Both the position numbers and the translations under genes were made by a program. A stretch of 64,000 nucleotides of DNA from Roseibium aggregatum (GTDB lineage: Bacteria; Pseudomonadota; Alphaproteobacteria; Rhizobiales; Stappiaceae): contig NZ_JAEKJZ010000002.1 of assembly GCF_017309185.1 (NCBI RefSeq), positions 310,001 to 374,000 on the forward strand. Direction: 5' to 3'. Positions 1 through 9,432 of this stretch are shown in pieces (the stretch's first letter is position 1; the number at the start of each line of letters is the position of its first letter). Under the pieces are notes generated by a model that was given only the letters and a program-made list of their open reading frames with translations, was not told where the DNA came from and did no database searches.

Positions 1-1
1 G

Positions 2-55
2 GAGATCACCAACGAGATCGTCGAACTCGCGACCGGCAGCCAAAAGGAGCGTTAG
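2..55 (+). CDS. C-terminal end of an unidentified protein (partial)
   Basis: An open frame enters from the left edge and ends with TAG at 53-55. It encodes only about 17 residues, ending GSQKER. The tail is too short to place in a family. It is called coding because codon use looks like the rest of the window and because the next gene lies on the other strand just beyond it, as expected for convergent genes. It could be a chance open frame. Confidence 0.4.
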   Translation, partial: EITNEIVELATGSQKER

Positions 56-68
56 CCGGCTCTCGGCC

Positions 69-404
69 TTACGTCCTCAGAGCGTAACGATAGGGTTCCT
101 CGAACACGTCGATCACTTTGGTTCCGGCCTTGATGATCGCGCCGTGTTCCGCGCCGCTCGGAATATCGTAGATCGCGCCCGGCCCGAAGACCCGGGTTTC
201 ACCGGCGATTGTGAATTCGATTTCCCCATCCAGCACCGTGCCCCACTGGGCAAGATGCGAATGCGGCGGGAGGACCATGTCCTTGACAAAATCGAAGAAG
301 ACCACGAGCCCCTTGTCCGACTGGATCGCGTAGCTTTTCACCACGTCGTCGGGAAAAGGAACGTCCAGGGCGGGAAAGGTCTTGATGAAGTCCGGCAGGT
401 CCAT
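69..404 (-). CDS. Small single-domain cupin protein
   Basis: The 111-residue product is one cupin barrel. The first cupin motif is visible as HSH (His48, His50) with Gln53 where the usual Glu stands, then a glycine-rich turn. The second motif contributes His87 in SGAEHG. These residues normally bind a metal ion. The frame is open further upstream (to 575), but a GGAG lies 8 bases before the ATG at 404 and the upstream part overlaps the neighbouring gene, so the short form is preferred. Substrate is unknown; such proteins may be small enzymes or ligand sensors. No operon partner is evident. Confidence 0.72.
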   Translation of the reverse strand: MDLPDFIKTFPALDVPFPDDVVKSYAIQSDKGLVVFFDFVKDMVLPPHSHLAQWGTVLDGEIEFTIAGETRVFGPGAIYDIPSGAEHGAIIKAGTKVIDVFEEPYRYALRT

Positions 405-511
405 GAGCATATCTCCAGATGGCAGCGTGTGGGCAAATATGCCCGCGCCGAGACACCCGATCAACTCGTGGCGCGCCTTGCCGAACGAGCCGTCAAAAGC
501 CATCAAATGGT

Positions 512-1036
512 TCAAGATGACCGGGAAGGACTCGAGCCGCTGTTGCCTTGAAGATATCGGCTGAGCTTGTGCCACCCGACGGCGACCGCCAGCCCCGCGC
601 CTCCTCCGGCGCCAATGGCACTGAAGAGGGTTTCCGTCATGGGCTCCTCGGCGTTCTCAAAGCCTCTGCGCATGCCGAAGATGCCCGACCAGTCATAGGC
701 AAGGATATCGCTGACGCTCTGATCGTGCGCGATCATGAAATACCCCGCCCCCGCGATCATGCCGACGATCGGGATCAGGGGATATTCCGCCTGTATCGCC
801 CGTTTCTTGCGCTCTTTGTCTTCCCGAAGCGTTGCTTGCAGACCGCGGAACTGGAGATAGAGGATCACACCGACGATCGCCATGACCGGCAGGATCGTGA
901 GCGCCTGCGAACCGGCATCCCGCGCCGCATAAAGCGAACCACCGGTGATGCCCAAGGTGATGAGGGTGGCCGCAACAATCGGCCAGGGACGCTCGGCGGC
1001 GGCTTTCACCAAGACCGGATCTTCGTAAGTGTCCAT
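512..1036 (-). CDS. Unknown integral membrane protein
   Basis: The product has 174 residues and I do not recognise its family. Hydrophobic stretches at about residues 19-37, 47-64, 85-104 and 136-154 suggest three or four membrane helices. A charged segment (about 70-82, rich in Glu, Lys and Arg) separates the second and third. The last segment is Gly/Ala rich, and the tail is Ser-rich. The start chosen is the ATG at 1036 (MDTYEDP); the open frame continues upstream to 1168 but that part is Arg/Gln-rich and does not look like protein. No function can be inferred. Confidence 0.6.
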   Translation of the reverse strand: MDTYEDPVLVKAAAERPWPIVAATLITLGITGGSLYAARDAGSQALTILPVMAIVGVILYLQFRGLQATLREDKERKKRAIQAEYPLIPIVGMIAGAGYFMIAHDQSVSDILAYDWSGIFGMRRGFENAEEPMTETLFSAIGAGGGAGLAVAVGWHKLSRYLQGNSGSSPSRSS

Positions 1037-1247
1037 CGCCGGAAGACCCGGCAGACGGGTCCTAGCGGCCGCTGCCTGCCGCCGGCTTGCTGTATCGTCT
1101 CGTCTGCCGAAAGAGTGCTGCTGTCTCATGCCACCGTCCCCACAATCCAGACGATGTGAACGATACACAATTCAACTTAAAATTCGCTTACGCTCTTCGA
1201 ACGGATTCGAACATGAGCCGAGAAGATGAAGGGAAAACAGGATCTGC

Positions 1248-3800
1248 CTACCCGTTCAACACATCCTTCACGGTCGTCGCCAGCTGCTTCAACGTGAAAG
1301 GTTTGGGCAGGAAGAAGAACTGCTCCCCTTCAGGCAGGTTCTCCTCAAAGGCGTCTTCCGCATAGCCCGAGACGAAGATGATCTTGAGATCCGGCTGGGT
1401 CTTGCGCAGCTCGACAAGAAGCGTCGGACCGTCCATTTCCGGCATCACCACATCGGAGACCACCAGATCCACCTGACCGTCGACTTCTTCCATCACCTCC
1501 AGCGCCTCGTTGCCCGAGGCCGCCTCGTAGACGGTGTAGCCGCGAGACTGGAGCGCGCGGGCGCCGAAGGCGCGCACGGCCTCTTCGTCCTCCACCAGCA
1601 GGATGGAAGCGGAGCCGGTGAGATCGGCAACCTTTTCGGGTTCCATCTCCCTGGCCTCCGGTTTCTTCTCTTCCACCACCTGGGGAATGTAGCGCGGCAG
1701 GAACAGGCGGAAGGTGGTGCCGAGATCGACTTCCGACGTGCAGAAGATGAAGCCGCCGGTCTGTTTGACGATGCCGTAGACGGTTGACAGGCCCAGCCCG
1801 GTGCCCTTGCCCACTTCCTTCGTGGAAAAGAACGGATCGAAGATCTTTTCTATGACGTCGGGTGGAATGCCGTGCCCGGTGTCCTCCACTTCCACCAGCG
1901 TGTATTCGCCCGGCGGCATGCCCCGGGAGTTCTCGAACTGGGTGGACTCGGCCTCCGACACGTTCTTGGTGCGGATCGTAAGCCGGCCGCCGTCGGCCAT
2001 GGCGTCGCCGGCGTTGACCGCAAGATTGACGATCACCTGTTCCAATTGGTTGAGGTCGGCCATGACCGGCCACAGGTCGCGCCCGTGAACCACCTTCAGC
2101 TCCACCTTCTCGCCGAGCAGTCGGTCGAGCAGGATCGAGAGATCCGCCAGAACGTCGTTGAGTTCAAGCTGCTGCGGCCGGAGCGTCTGGCGGCGTGAGA
2201 ACGCCAGCAGCTGGCGCACCAGGCCGGCAGCCCGGTTGGCGTTCTGCTTGATGTTCATGATGTCCTGGAAGGACGGATCGGTCGGACGGTGGCTGGCGAG
2301 CAGCAGATCGGAGAAGCCGATGATCGCGGTCAGAACGTTGTTGAAATCGTGGGCGACCCCGCCGGCGAGCTGGCCGATGGCCTGCATCTTCTGGCTCTGG
2401 GCGAATTGCGCCTCCAGCGCCCGCTGCTGGGTCGTTTCCAGCGCGTAGACGATGGCCGCCTCGCCGTCGCCCTCGCCTTCCTGAACGGCCGAGACGTAGA
2501 AGGTCGCCGAGCGCGGATCGTTGCCTTCCACCAGCGGAATGTCGACAGGAGAAATCTCGCCGATGCCGTTTGCGGCGGCCTTCAGGGCCTTCACCAGTTC
2601 TTCCCGGCCGCTGTCGGCGACATAGGCTTCCAGCTTCGGCGACTCGTCGTCCGTATCGATTGCGCCGAACAGTTTCAGGAACGGCGCGTTGGTGCGCAGA
2701 ACCCGGCCTTCCTTGTCGAGCGAGGCAATGGCGATCGGCGTGTTGTTGAAGAAGCGCGCGAACCGCACCTCCGCCGCCCGGAGCGCTTCGGAGGCCTCCT
2801 CGCCGCGCGAGCGGTTGAGCACAAGCGTACGGCTGTCACCCGCATGGCCGTTTTCGCCGAAGGGCACCCGATGAAGCAGGCGAACCGGCAGGCCCCGGCC
2901 GTCGCGGGTGACGAAATCGAGATCGAAGGTCTCGCTCTTGACCTCGCCGGCCTGTCCCTTGACGGACCGGATCAGTTCGGTGCCGTCGCCACGCACAATT
3001 GCCGCGAGATCGAGGTCGCCGGCATCGAACTGGGCGAGATCGTAGCCGAGCCAGTCGGCGAGCGTCGCGTTGAGATAGACGATGCGGCCTTCGCCGTCGC
3101 AGGAGAAGAAACCGGCCGGCGCGTGATCGAGAAAGTTGATGACCCGCTGCAGTTCCTGGAAGGAGTTTTCCTGCTCCGCCCGATCCCGGGTAATGTCGGA
3201 GACTTGCCAGACCGCCATTTGCCGGCCCTTGCCGCCCTCCCGCGCAACCTGCAGGGGACGGACGGACACCCGGTACCAGCGAGCCGTTCCTTCCGCTCGG
3301 CCGAGGGGAAACGGCATGCGGATTTCCTCCTGCGCCCGGCGTCCGTCGCGCATCGCCTGGGACAGCCGGAAAATCGCGTCGGCGGCATCCGGATCGGAGG
3401 AAAAGACCCGCTCGACCACCCGGATATCGGCGGCGGTCTCCGCACCGGTCAGATCCGCATAGGCCTTGTTGGCATAAACGAGCCGGCCTTCGATGTCGGT
3501 GATCAGCGCGCCGTCCTCAAGCGTGTCGACAAAGGCGGAGGCAAGCGGATTGGCTTCCCCGGGGCGCGAAGACAGGCGCAGGAAACCGATCGCGCCCGCG
3601 AACAGGCAGAACACGCCGACAACGGCCAGAATGCCGAGCAGCGCGAGAATGAACGGCTGGGCGACATCCCGGTCCATCACGGCAAACGCCGCCGCCGCAC
3701 CGACGAGCAGCAGCGCCAGGCCGATCAATAGACCTATGTTACCGGACCGCTCCGGCCGGCTGATCATCGGCCCGCTCGGCGCTCCGTCCATATCACTCAT
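1248..3800 (-). CDS. cckA: Hybrid sensor histidine kinase CckA
   Basis: CckA is the membrane hybrid kinase/phosphatase that feeds phosphate through ChpT to the cell-cycle regulator CtrA in alphaproteobacteria. The 850 residues show two membrane helices (about 22-42 and 50-74), PAS-type sensor regions (about 90-460), the HisKA motif GGVAHDFNN with His484, an N box near 595, G boxes DTGHGIPP and GKGTGLGLS (about 641-672), and a C-terminal receiver with phospho-acceptor Asp783 in VVSDVVMP. The HDFNN motif plus a fused receiver is characteristic of CckA. It is longer than Caulobacter CckA (about 690 residues), apparently from extra PAS sequence. It ends the minus-strand block behind flhB, 151 bases away, and GGAG precedes its ATG. 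Confidence 0.9.
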   Translation of the reverse strand: MSDMDGAPSGPMISRPERSGNIGLLIGLALLLVGAAAAFAVMDRDVAQPFILALLGILAVVGVFCLFAGAIGFLRLSSRPGEANPLASAFVDTLEDGALITDIEGRLVYANKAYADLTGAETAADIRVVERVFSSDPDAADAIFRLSQAMRDGRRAQEEIRMPFPLGRAEGTARWYRVSVRPLQVAREGGKGRQMAVWQVSDITRDRAEQENSFQELQRVINFLDHAPAGFFSCDGEGRIVYLNATLADWLGYDLAQFDAGDLDLAAIVRGDGTELIRSVKGQAGEVKSETFDLDFVTRDGRGLPVRLLHRVPFGENGHAGDSRTLVLNRSRGEEASEALRAAEVRFARFFNNTPIAIASLDKEGRVLRTNAPFLKLFGAIDTDDESPKLEAYVADSGREELVKALKAAANGIGEISPVDIPLVEGNDPRSATFYVSAVQEGEGDGEAAIVYALETTQQRALEAQFAQSQKMQAIGQLAGGVAHDFNNVLTAIIGFSDLLLASHRPTDPSFQDIMNIKQNANRAAGLVRQLLAFSRRQTLRPQQLELNDVLADLSILLDRLLGEKVELKVVHGRDLWPVMADLNQLEQVIVNLAVNAGDAMADGGRLTIRTKNVSEAESTQFENSRGMPPGEYTLVEVEDTGHGIPPDVIEKIFDPFFSTKEVGKGTGLGLSTVYGIVKQTGGFIFCTSEVDLGTTFRLFLPRYIPQVVEEKKPEAREMEPEKVADLTGSASILLVEDEEAVRAFGARALQSRGYTVYEAASGNEALEVMEEVDGQVDLVVSDVVMPEMDGPTLLVELRKTQPDLKIIFVSGYAEDAFEENLPEGEQFFFLPKPFTLKQLATTVKDVLNG

Positions 3801-3951
3801 CCGTCCTGTCTCCCGGGCCCGATTCGATTCTGATCGGGGCCACTCTTAAGCATTCTGTGCTTACCGCCCAATTTCAACCGATATGACGCCAAGTCCTGTT
3901 GAAATTCACCTGTTTGGCCCACCCGGCGGCTGGAGAATTCTCCGCGATTGC

Positions 3952-5031
3952 CTATTGGGATCGCCACGCGGCGCGCTTGCGCATGCGGAAGACGAAGCCG
4001 ATCACCTCCGCGACCGCCTTGAAATGCTCTTCCGGCACTTCCTGATCGATGTCCACCGTCGCGTAGAGCGCCCGGGCGAGAGGCGGGTTCTCGACCACCG
4101 GAATCTCGTTTTCCTTGGCGACTTCCCGGATCTTGAGCGCGGTCGCATCCGTGCCCTTCGCCAGGCAGAGCGGCGCGCCCATGCCGTCCTCGTATTTCAG
4201 CGCCACCGCGTAGTGGGTCGGGTTGGTGACCACCACGGTTGCCTGCGGCACCGCGGACATCATCCGCTTGCGCGAACGCTCCATGCGCAACTGACGGATC
4301 TTGCCCTTGACCTGGGGGTCCCCTTCCGTCTGCTTGTATTCTTCCTTGACTTCGCGCAGCGACATCTTCTGCTTGTTGAACCATTTGTTGCGCTGATAGA
4401 CGAAATCGGCGGCGGCCACGACGGTCATCACCGCCAGGATGGCCGCCAGCAACTGCAGGATCAGCACCCGCGCCTCTTCCAGGATCACCGTCTCATCGGC
4501 AAAGATCATGATTTCCGTTTCGTCGCGATGCGGCCACATCACGGCCACCATGATCGCGCCCACCACGGAGATCTTGATCACGCCCTTTGCGAAATTCACC
4601 AGGCTGTCGGAGGAGAAGAGCCGCTTGAAGCCGGACGCCGGCGACACCTTGGAAAACTTCGGCTTGATGGTTTCCGCGGTTAAAAGAGGCTGGTGCTGGA
4701 TCAGGTTGCCCGCGACCGCCATGACGACCAGGGCCAGGAGCGGCACCCCGACGATCAGGGCGACCGACTCGCCCGTGTCCCGCCAAAGCGCCTTCAGTCC
4801 AAGCCCGTCAGCCGGAATCTGGTGCGAATGCTCCAGAAAGCCCTTCATCAGGTTGCCCAGGGATTCAGCGGTTCCCGGCGCGAAAATGGCGATCATCAGC
4901 GTCGCGCCCGCCAGCGTGAACCAGGTGCTCACTTCCTGGGATTTGGGAACGTCCCCCTTGTCATGCGCGTCCTTCAAGCGCTTTTGCGTGGGGTCCTCTG
5001 TCTTTTCTGAGTCGTCGCTATCGCCGGCCAT
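3952..5031 (-). CDS. flhB: Flagellar export switch protein FlhB
   Basis: FlhB sits in the inner-membrane gate of the flagellar type III export apparatus and switches export from rod/hook to filament substrates. The 359 residues have the usual Lys/Glu-rich start (TEDPTQKRLKDA), four membrane segments in the first 210 residues, and a cytoplasmic domain with the autocleavage motif NPTH at residues 270-273. Length is normal. It is the last gene of the minus operon flgB-flgC-fliE-fliQ-fliR-flhB, starting 19 bases after fliR. Confidence 0.96.
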   Translation of the reverse strand: MAGDSDDSEKTEDPTQKRLKDAHDKGDVPKSQEVSTWFTLAGATLMIAIFAPGTAESLGNLMKGFLEHSHQIPADGLGLKALWRDTGESVALIVGVPLLALVVMAVAGNLIQHQPLLTAETIKPKFSKVSPASGFKRLFSSDSLVNFAKGVIKISVVGAIMVAVMWPHRDETEIMIFADETVILEEARVLILQLLAAILAVMTVVAAADFVYQRNKWFNKQKMSLREVKEEYKQTEGDPQVKGKIRQLRMERSRKRMMSAVPQATVVVTNPTHYAVALKYEDGMGAPLCLAKGTDATALKIREVAKENEIPVVENPPLARALYATVDIDQEVPEEHFKAVAEVIGFVFRMRKRAAWRSQ

Positions 5032-5050
5032 TTGCGCCCCGAACCCGCCG

Positions 5051-5824
5051 TTACCCTAGGATGAACTTGCCGAGCGCTTCCTGGAAATGCTCCAGGTAAA
5101 ACGTCATCAGCGTTGCGACCAGCACCATGAGCAACAGCAGTCCGACCGCAATGTTCACAGGCATGGCAATGAAGAAGATCTGCATCTGCGGCATCAGCTT
5201 GTTGAGCAGACCGAGGCCGAAATAGAAAACAAGACCGACAACCAGGAACGGCGCGCTCATGCGCACCGCGATGGAAAAGACATGCGCGACCGTCTGGGTC
5301 GCGTTCATGCTGAAGTCGCCGACAGGAGGCGCCAGTCCCGGCGGGAAGATCTCGAAACTGTCGTAAAGAGCGGCGATCACCAGGTAATGGGTATCTGTCA
5401 CGAAAACCAGGGTGATGCCGAGAATCGACAGGAAGTTGCCGTAAAGCGCGCCCTGCTGCCCTTCGTTGGCGATGTCCGTCCCGAGAGCGAAAGCGAGACC
5501 GGACTGGTTGGCCATGATGATCCCGGCGATCTGCAGCACGGATGTGATCAGCTTGGCGCACAGGCCGATGCCGAAACCGATGGCGAACTCGCCTGCAAGC
5601 AAAACAAGAAGCCTCACCGGATTCGACGTCAGGTCGGCCGGATACTGCGGCGCCCCGTGCGGGTAGAGCACGAGGGTCAGCGCAAGAGCCAGCGTCAGGC
5701 GCATCCGGGTCGGGATCGAACTCTCCCCCAGTGCCGGCAGCAGCATCAGCATGGTGCCGAGACGCGCGAACATCAGCATGAAAGCGGCGGCGGCATCCGG
5801 CAGAAAGTCGAGCTGGATCGTCAT
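5051..5824 (-). CDS. fliR: Flagellar export gate protein FliR
   Basis: FliR is a polytopic inner-membrane component of the export gate with FliP and FliQ. The 257-residue product is hydrophobic throughout, with about six membrane segments, and carries family-typical stretches such as RLGTMLMLLPALGE near the N-terminus and FAIGFGIGLCAKL in the middle. Length matches the family. It lies 12 bases after fliQ and 19 bases before flhB, so it is translated from the same mRNA. Confidence 0.95.
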   Translation of the reverse strand: MTIQLDFLPDAAAAFMLMFARLGTMLMLLPALGESSIPTRMRLTLALALTLVLYPHGAPQYPADLTSNPVRLLVLLAGEFAIGFGIGLCAKLITSVLQIAGIIMANQSGLAFALGTDIANEGQQGALYGNFLSILGITLVFVTDTHYLVIAALYDSFEIFPPGLAPPVGDFSMNATQTVAHVFSIAVRMSAPFLVVGLVFYFGLGLLNKLMPQMQIFFIAMPVNIAVGLLLLMVLVATLMTFYLEHFQEALGKFILG

Positions 5825-5836
5825 TTGGGCCGCGCT

Positions 5837-6103
5837 CTACCCGGTTGTCAGGATCATTTCGGCGATCCGTGCCATGAAAGACTGAAGCAACTGGCCCATG
5901 AACGGCAACGTGATCAGAAGCGTCACGAAGATCGCCAGGATTTTCGGAACGAAAACCAGCGTCATTTCCTGGATCTGGGTCAGGGCCTGAAAGAGCGCGA
6001 TGACGACGCCCACGAGCAGCCCCACGATCATGACCGGCCCCGCAACCAGGATCATGGTCCAAACCGCTTCGCGGGCAAGATCGAGAACTATGGCACCCGT
6101 CAC
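5837..6103 (-). CDS. fliQ: Flagellar export gate protein FliQ
   Basis: FliQ is the small two-helix subunit of the export gate. The 88-residue product has two long hydrophobic helices (about 13-38 and 50-75) joined by a short loop containing QALTQIQEMTL, the conserved FliQ signature. Size and position between fliE and fliR are canonical. The gaps are 26 bases to fliE and 12 to fliR. Confidence 0.95.
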   Translation of the reverse strand: MTGAIVLDLAREAVWTMILVAGPVMIVGLLVGVVIALFQALTQIQEMTLVFVPKILAIFVTLLITLPFMGQLLQSFMARIAEMILTTG

Positions 6104-6129
6104 GTTGCGCCCCTCAGAAATTCAGCCGC

Positions 6130-6444
6130 TCAGATCGGCATCCGCATGATTTCCTCATAGGCCGAGATGACCCGGTCGCGCACCGTCACCATGGTCTCCA
6201 GGGCGACCTCGGTTTCGGCGACCGCGGTGACGACATCCACCACATCGGTCTTGCCTTCGATCATGCCAACCGCCTTTCGGTCGGCCTCCCGCCCCTGATC
6301 GACGACGGTTTCCACCGCTTCCTGCACCATCTGACCGAAGTCGACGGACTGCCGTTCGCTCGCGGTCTCGTCGAGGCTGCGGGCCTGTTGCTGCAGTTTC
6401 GCCGCCATTTGATAGGCGTTGTTGGCAATTGACGGAGTGGACAT
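6130..6444 (-). CDS. fliE: Hook-basal body protein FliE
   Basis: FliE joins the MS ring to the proximal rod and is an early export substrate. The 104-residue product ends in the conserved FliE region, with VVTAVAETEVALETMVTVRD followed by VISAYEEIMRMPI. The N-terminal half is polar and Gln-rich, as usual. It lies 65 bases after flgC in the rod/export-gate operon. Confidence 0.94.
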   Translation of the reverse strand: MSTPSIANNAYQMAAKLQQQARSLDETASERQSVDFGQMVQEAVETVVDQGREADRKAVGMIEGKTDVVDVVTAVAETEVALETMVTVRDRVISAYEEIMRMPI

Positions 6445-6509
6445 GGCTCGCCCTCCCTTTCATGGTCGGTTACTCGGCTTGAAAGCGCGCGGGACGCCGC
6501 CCGCAGGCG

Positions 6510-6920
6510 TCAGGCCTTCAGGATGTCAATGGTTCGCTGCAGCATGCGCCGCGTCGATTCGATCACGTTCAGATTGGCTTCGTAGGAGCGCTGCGCCTCG
6601 CGCATATCGGTCGTCTCGATCAGGGTGTTGACGTTGGGCTGCAGCACATAGCCGTTGTCGTCCGCCGCCGGGTGGCCCGGCATGTAGGTCGACTTGAAGT
6701 CGCTCTTGTCTTCGGCGATTTTTCCAAGCTCGACCGTCTCCGCGCCGAGCTCCTTGTCAAACTGGCTTTTGAAGGTCGGAATCTTGCGCCGGTAGGGCTC
6801 TTCGTCCGGTGTCCGCGCGGTCGAACTCGCGTTGGCGATGTTTTCGGCAATCACCCGCATCCGCCCGTTTTGCGCCTTCAGCCCGCTGGCTGAAACGAAC
6901 AGGGATTTGATCAGGTCCAT
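6510..6920 (-). CDS. flgC: Proximal rod protein FlgC
   Basis: FlgC is a structural subunit of the flagellar rod, exported by the type III apparatus. The 136 residues start with the rod/hook family motif around VIAENIANAS and end with the conserved EAQRSYEANLNVIESTRRML helix. Length is normal. It follows flgB by 38 bases and precedes fliE. Confidence 0.96.
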   Translation of the reverse strand: MDLIKSLFVSASGLKAQNGRMRVIAENIANASSTARTPDEEPYRRKIPTFKSQFDKELGAETVELGKIAEDKSDFKSTYMPGHPAADDNGYVLQPNVNTLIETTDMREAQRSYEANLNVIESTRRMLQRTIDILKA

Positions 6921-6958
6921 GTCATGGCTCCTTCAGGTGCCGTAAGCGTTCGACGGCC

Positions 6959-7369
6959 TCAGGCACTCTTCGATAACGCGGTCCGGATCAGCCCGAGACC
7001 TTTGGTGTAAAGGGACGTCGCCGCCTGATAATCCATCTGGTTCTGGGTGATTTTCATCATCTGCTCTTCCAGATTGATCGCGTTCCCGCTGGGCGTGACT
7101 TCGAACGAATCCTCTTTTTCGACCTGGACATTCGTCTGTCCGGTAAGGGTTCCCTTGATGTGGCCAACCTTCGTGGTGTCGGTCGCAAGACCGAAGGTCT
7201 GCCTGCCGATATGGTCCGCGAAGGAATAGGTCTTGACCTCCTTCGCCTGGTAACCCGGCGTATCCGAGTTGGCGATGTTCTCGGCCAGAACGCTCTGGCG
7301 GGTCTGGTGCCATTGCATCTTAGATTTAAGCGCTTCGAAGAGCGGCAGATCCGTGAAAGCCATTTTCAT
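6959..7369 (-). CDS. flgB: Proximal rod protein FlgB
   Basis: FlgB forms the most proximal part of the rod. The 136-residue product has the rod signature LAENIANSDTPGYQAKE near residue 30 and a C-terminal helix with MMKITQNQMDYQAATSLY. Two in-frame ATGs (7369 and 7363) are possible; a GGTGA sits 6 bases before the second. It is the first gene of the minus operon that ends at flhB, and its upstream region carries CtrA-type boxes shared with fliO. Confidence 0.95.
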   Translation of the reverse strand: MKMAFTDLPLFEALKSKMQWHQTRQSVLAENIANSDTPGYQAKEVKTYSFADHIGRQTFGLATDTTKVGHIKGTLTGQTNVQVEKEDSFEVTPSGNAINLEEQMMKITQNQMDYQAATSLYTKGLGLIRTALSKSA

Positions 7370-7782
7370 TCACCATTCGTTAACCCTGCAGGCAATCCTT
7401 GCCGGGCAAATGGTTAACGAAAAGTTAACACCCGTTAACGACTAACCCCGACCTCGGCCAAAAACTGGTGGAGGAGCTCAACATTCCTTTGCATTTCGCA
7501 AAATGAACCACCTCCGGGTAGGGCAAATTCTGCCCACCTCTGTTAATTTCAAGGACTAGAGAGATTCGTCTTTGATCGGCAAGAAGGCAATGGAAGGCCT
7601 CCCGGCGCTCTCCGGTTCGGATGCGGCATCGAACGGAATAAAAGGAAGAGCTTAGAGCGCGGCCCTCTGAAATTCAGCTTCGAGAATTACTGGGGATAAA
7701 CAGCAAAAGCCCCGACCGGAGCACAAACGAAAAGTAAACGGCAACCGTAGCGAACCGCGGGTCAGCGCTGCACGAGGAAAAA
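7370..7782. promoter_or_regulatory. Divergent control region between flgB and fliO
   Basis: This 413-base stretch has no gene. It separates the minus flgB operon from plus-strand fliO-fliP. Near flgB it holds a cluster of TTAA words at 7380, 7414, 7425 and 7435, including one exact TTAA-N7-TTAA. A short inverted repeat (gggca...tgccc) lies near 7520-7535. The fliO-proximal half shows nothing recognisable except an A-rich, weakly purine-rich leader before the fliO ATG. Confidence 0.6.
7414..7428. promoter_or_regulatory. CtrA-type box TTAA-N7-TTAA at flgB/fliO
   Basis: TTAA at 7414-7417 and TTAA at 7425-7428 are separated by exactly seven bases, matching the CtrA consensus. A third TTAA follows at 7435. 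The site is about 45 bases upstream of the flgB start, so direct control of the rod/export-gate operon is more likely than control of fliO. CtrA controls early flagellar genes in Caulobacter and several other alphaproteobacteria; binding here is inferred. Confidence 0.6.
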
Positions 7783-9432
7783 ATGAACGAATGGATTGAA
7801 TCAACTTTCAATGTCAGCGGAGGCGTTACTCAGGCGGTTGCGGTGATATTGGCCCTGGCTGTGGTTTTACTCCTCTTCGGCCTGTTTATTTTCATCCTGA
7901 AAAGACTGATGGGCGGGGGCGCCCCTCAAAGCAGAGGCCGGCAACCGCGGATCGCGCTCATGGACAGCGCGACAGTCGACGCCAGGCGGCGCCTTGTCCT
8001 TGTCCGCCGCGACAACGTCGAGCATCTGCTTCTGATCGGCGGCCCCAGCGATGTGGTTGTCGAACAGAACATCGTTCGCAACGCTCCCCTCTCCACCGGC
8101 CGCCCCGCGGTTCATCAGGCTCCCGCCCAAAACGCATTCCAGGCCGCCTCCCCCTCGCTCAAGGTTCCCACCGCCCCCGGACCGGACATTCCCCTGGCGC
8201 CCACCGACCGCGCTCCGGACCCCGAACCGTCCGCACCGGTTGTCCCGGCGCCCGCCAGAACGGCCGGCGCCGCAGCCGCACCGGTCATGCCGACGGCACG
8301 ATTTGACGCTCCACCGGCGGTCAAGACCTTTTCGGCGCCTTCCGCCGCTCCGGAGCCGACCATCGACAGAGACGACCTCAAGGCCGTGAAGCCTTCACGG
8401 TCCGGTCCTCTATCCGCAGCCACTCCGGAAACCGCGGCACCACCGCTGAAACTGCCGGAAAACCAGACAGAAAATCCCCCGGAGAAGCTGGCCGCAAAAC
8501 CGTCGCAGTCGATGGAAAAGCCTGCGGCCGGGACACCGGAGCCCGCTCCGAAAAAAGAACCAACGATTGAATCCGCCAATCCCTCCCTGTCCACGATCAG
8601 GTCCCTGGCGCGGTCCTTCACGTCCCACGACCGGCCCAACTACGGCAGCCAGACCATCACGCCACCGGCCTCCGGCCCCGCCGCAAGGGCGAAGACGGCG
8701 CTGTTAAAGCCCCTCGACCCGGCGCGGGTGTCTGAGCGGACCGAACCTGTTGTCGAAGACACCCCGGCCGGAAAGAACGCCGAAACGGACCCCGGCGCCG
8801 GAAAGCCGGCCGAAACGAAGAGCACGACGCCGGTCTCGACGCCGGACGAAGCCCCCATCAGCGCCATCCACAAGGCGCAGGGCGGCGTTCCGGAAAAAAC
8901 AGCCGCCGAAACCGGTGAGGCATCAGACATCACCGAACCGAAAGCCGCCGGTCAACAGACCGGGGATGCACCTGCCGTCGCCGACGCGGATGCGGACCGG
9001 CCCGAGGCACCTACATCGGAAAATGCCGACGCGAAGACATCGACCGGCTCCTCTCCGGCTTCCCTCGTTGAACTTCTGGCAGAGAAAGCCACGGATGCGC
9101 CGCCCTCAGCCACTGCCGGCAACGCGTCCGGGCCCGAGGTGAGCCTGGATCTGTCAGATCTCCTTGAGGACACGCCTTCTGCGCCTGCCGCGCCCGAATT
9201 GATGGCTCCGCAGCCGGACGCCCAGGCCGAGGAAACCAGTAAGCAAACGCAGGAACAAGCGCAGGTCCGAGCGCCACAACAGGTCGCCGGAGAGACAAAG
9301 GCTCCCGAAGTCAAAGTCTCCCCGCCAATCGGCCATCCCGGCCAGCGCTCATCGCAGGGATTGGGCGACAAGAACCCGATCGAAGACGAAATGGCCAAGA
9401 TCCTCGACGAACTGGGCGGGCGGCCAGGCTGA
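7783..9432 (+). CDS. fliO: FliO-like flagellar biosynthesis protein with long Pro/Ala-rich tail
   Basis: FliO is a membrane scaffold that helps assemble the FliP ring of the export gate. Residues about 15-43 form one membrane helix, and residues about 60-92 form the small FliO domain (MDSATVDARRRLVLVRRD, then HLLLIGG). The remaining 450 or so residues are low-complexity, rich in Pro, Ala, Thr, Glu and Lys, and predicted unfolded; the extreme C-terminus again looks structured (DEMAKILDELGGRPG). FliO is usually 100-150 residues, so this is unusually long. Its stop overlaps the fliP start by one base, which supports the assignment. Confidence 0.8.
   Translation: MNEWIESTFNVSGGVTQAVAVILALAVVLLLFGLFIFILKRLMGGGAPQSRGRQPRIALMDSATVDARRRLVLVRRDNVEHLLLIGGPSDVVVEQNIVRNAPLSTGRPAVHQAPAQNAFQAASPSLKVPTAPGPDIPLAPTDRAPDPEPSAPVVPAPARTAGAAAAPVMPTARFDAPPAVKTFSAPSAAPEPTIDRDDLKAVKPSRSGPLSAATPETAAPPLKLPENQTENPPEKLAAKPSQSMEKPAAGTPEPAPKKEPTIESANPSLSTIRSLARSFTSHDRPNYGSQTITPPASGPAARAKTALLKPLDPARVSERTEPVVEDTPAGKNAETDPGAGKPAETKSTTPVSTPDEAPISAIHKAQGGVPEKTAAETGEASDITEPKAAGQQTGDAPAVADADADRPEAPTSENADAKTSTGSSPASLVELLAEKATDAPPSATAGNASGPEVSLDLSDLLEDTPSAPAAPELMAPQPDAQAEETSKQTQEQAQVRAPQQVAGETKAPEVKVSPPIGHPGQRSSQGLGDKNPIEDEMAKILDELGGRPG

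Noticed and set aside
2289..3731. A 480-codon open frame opposite cckA
   Set aside because: It is Arg/Gly/Asp-rich, mirrors the conserved kinase gene codon for codon, and has no family features. High GC leaves antisense frames open.
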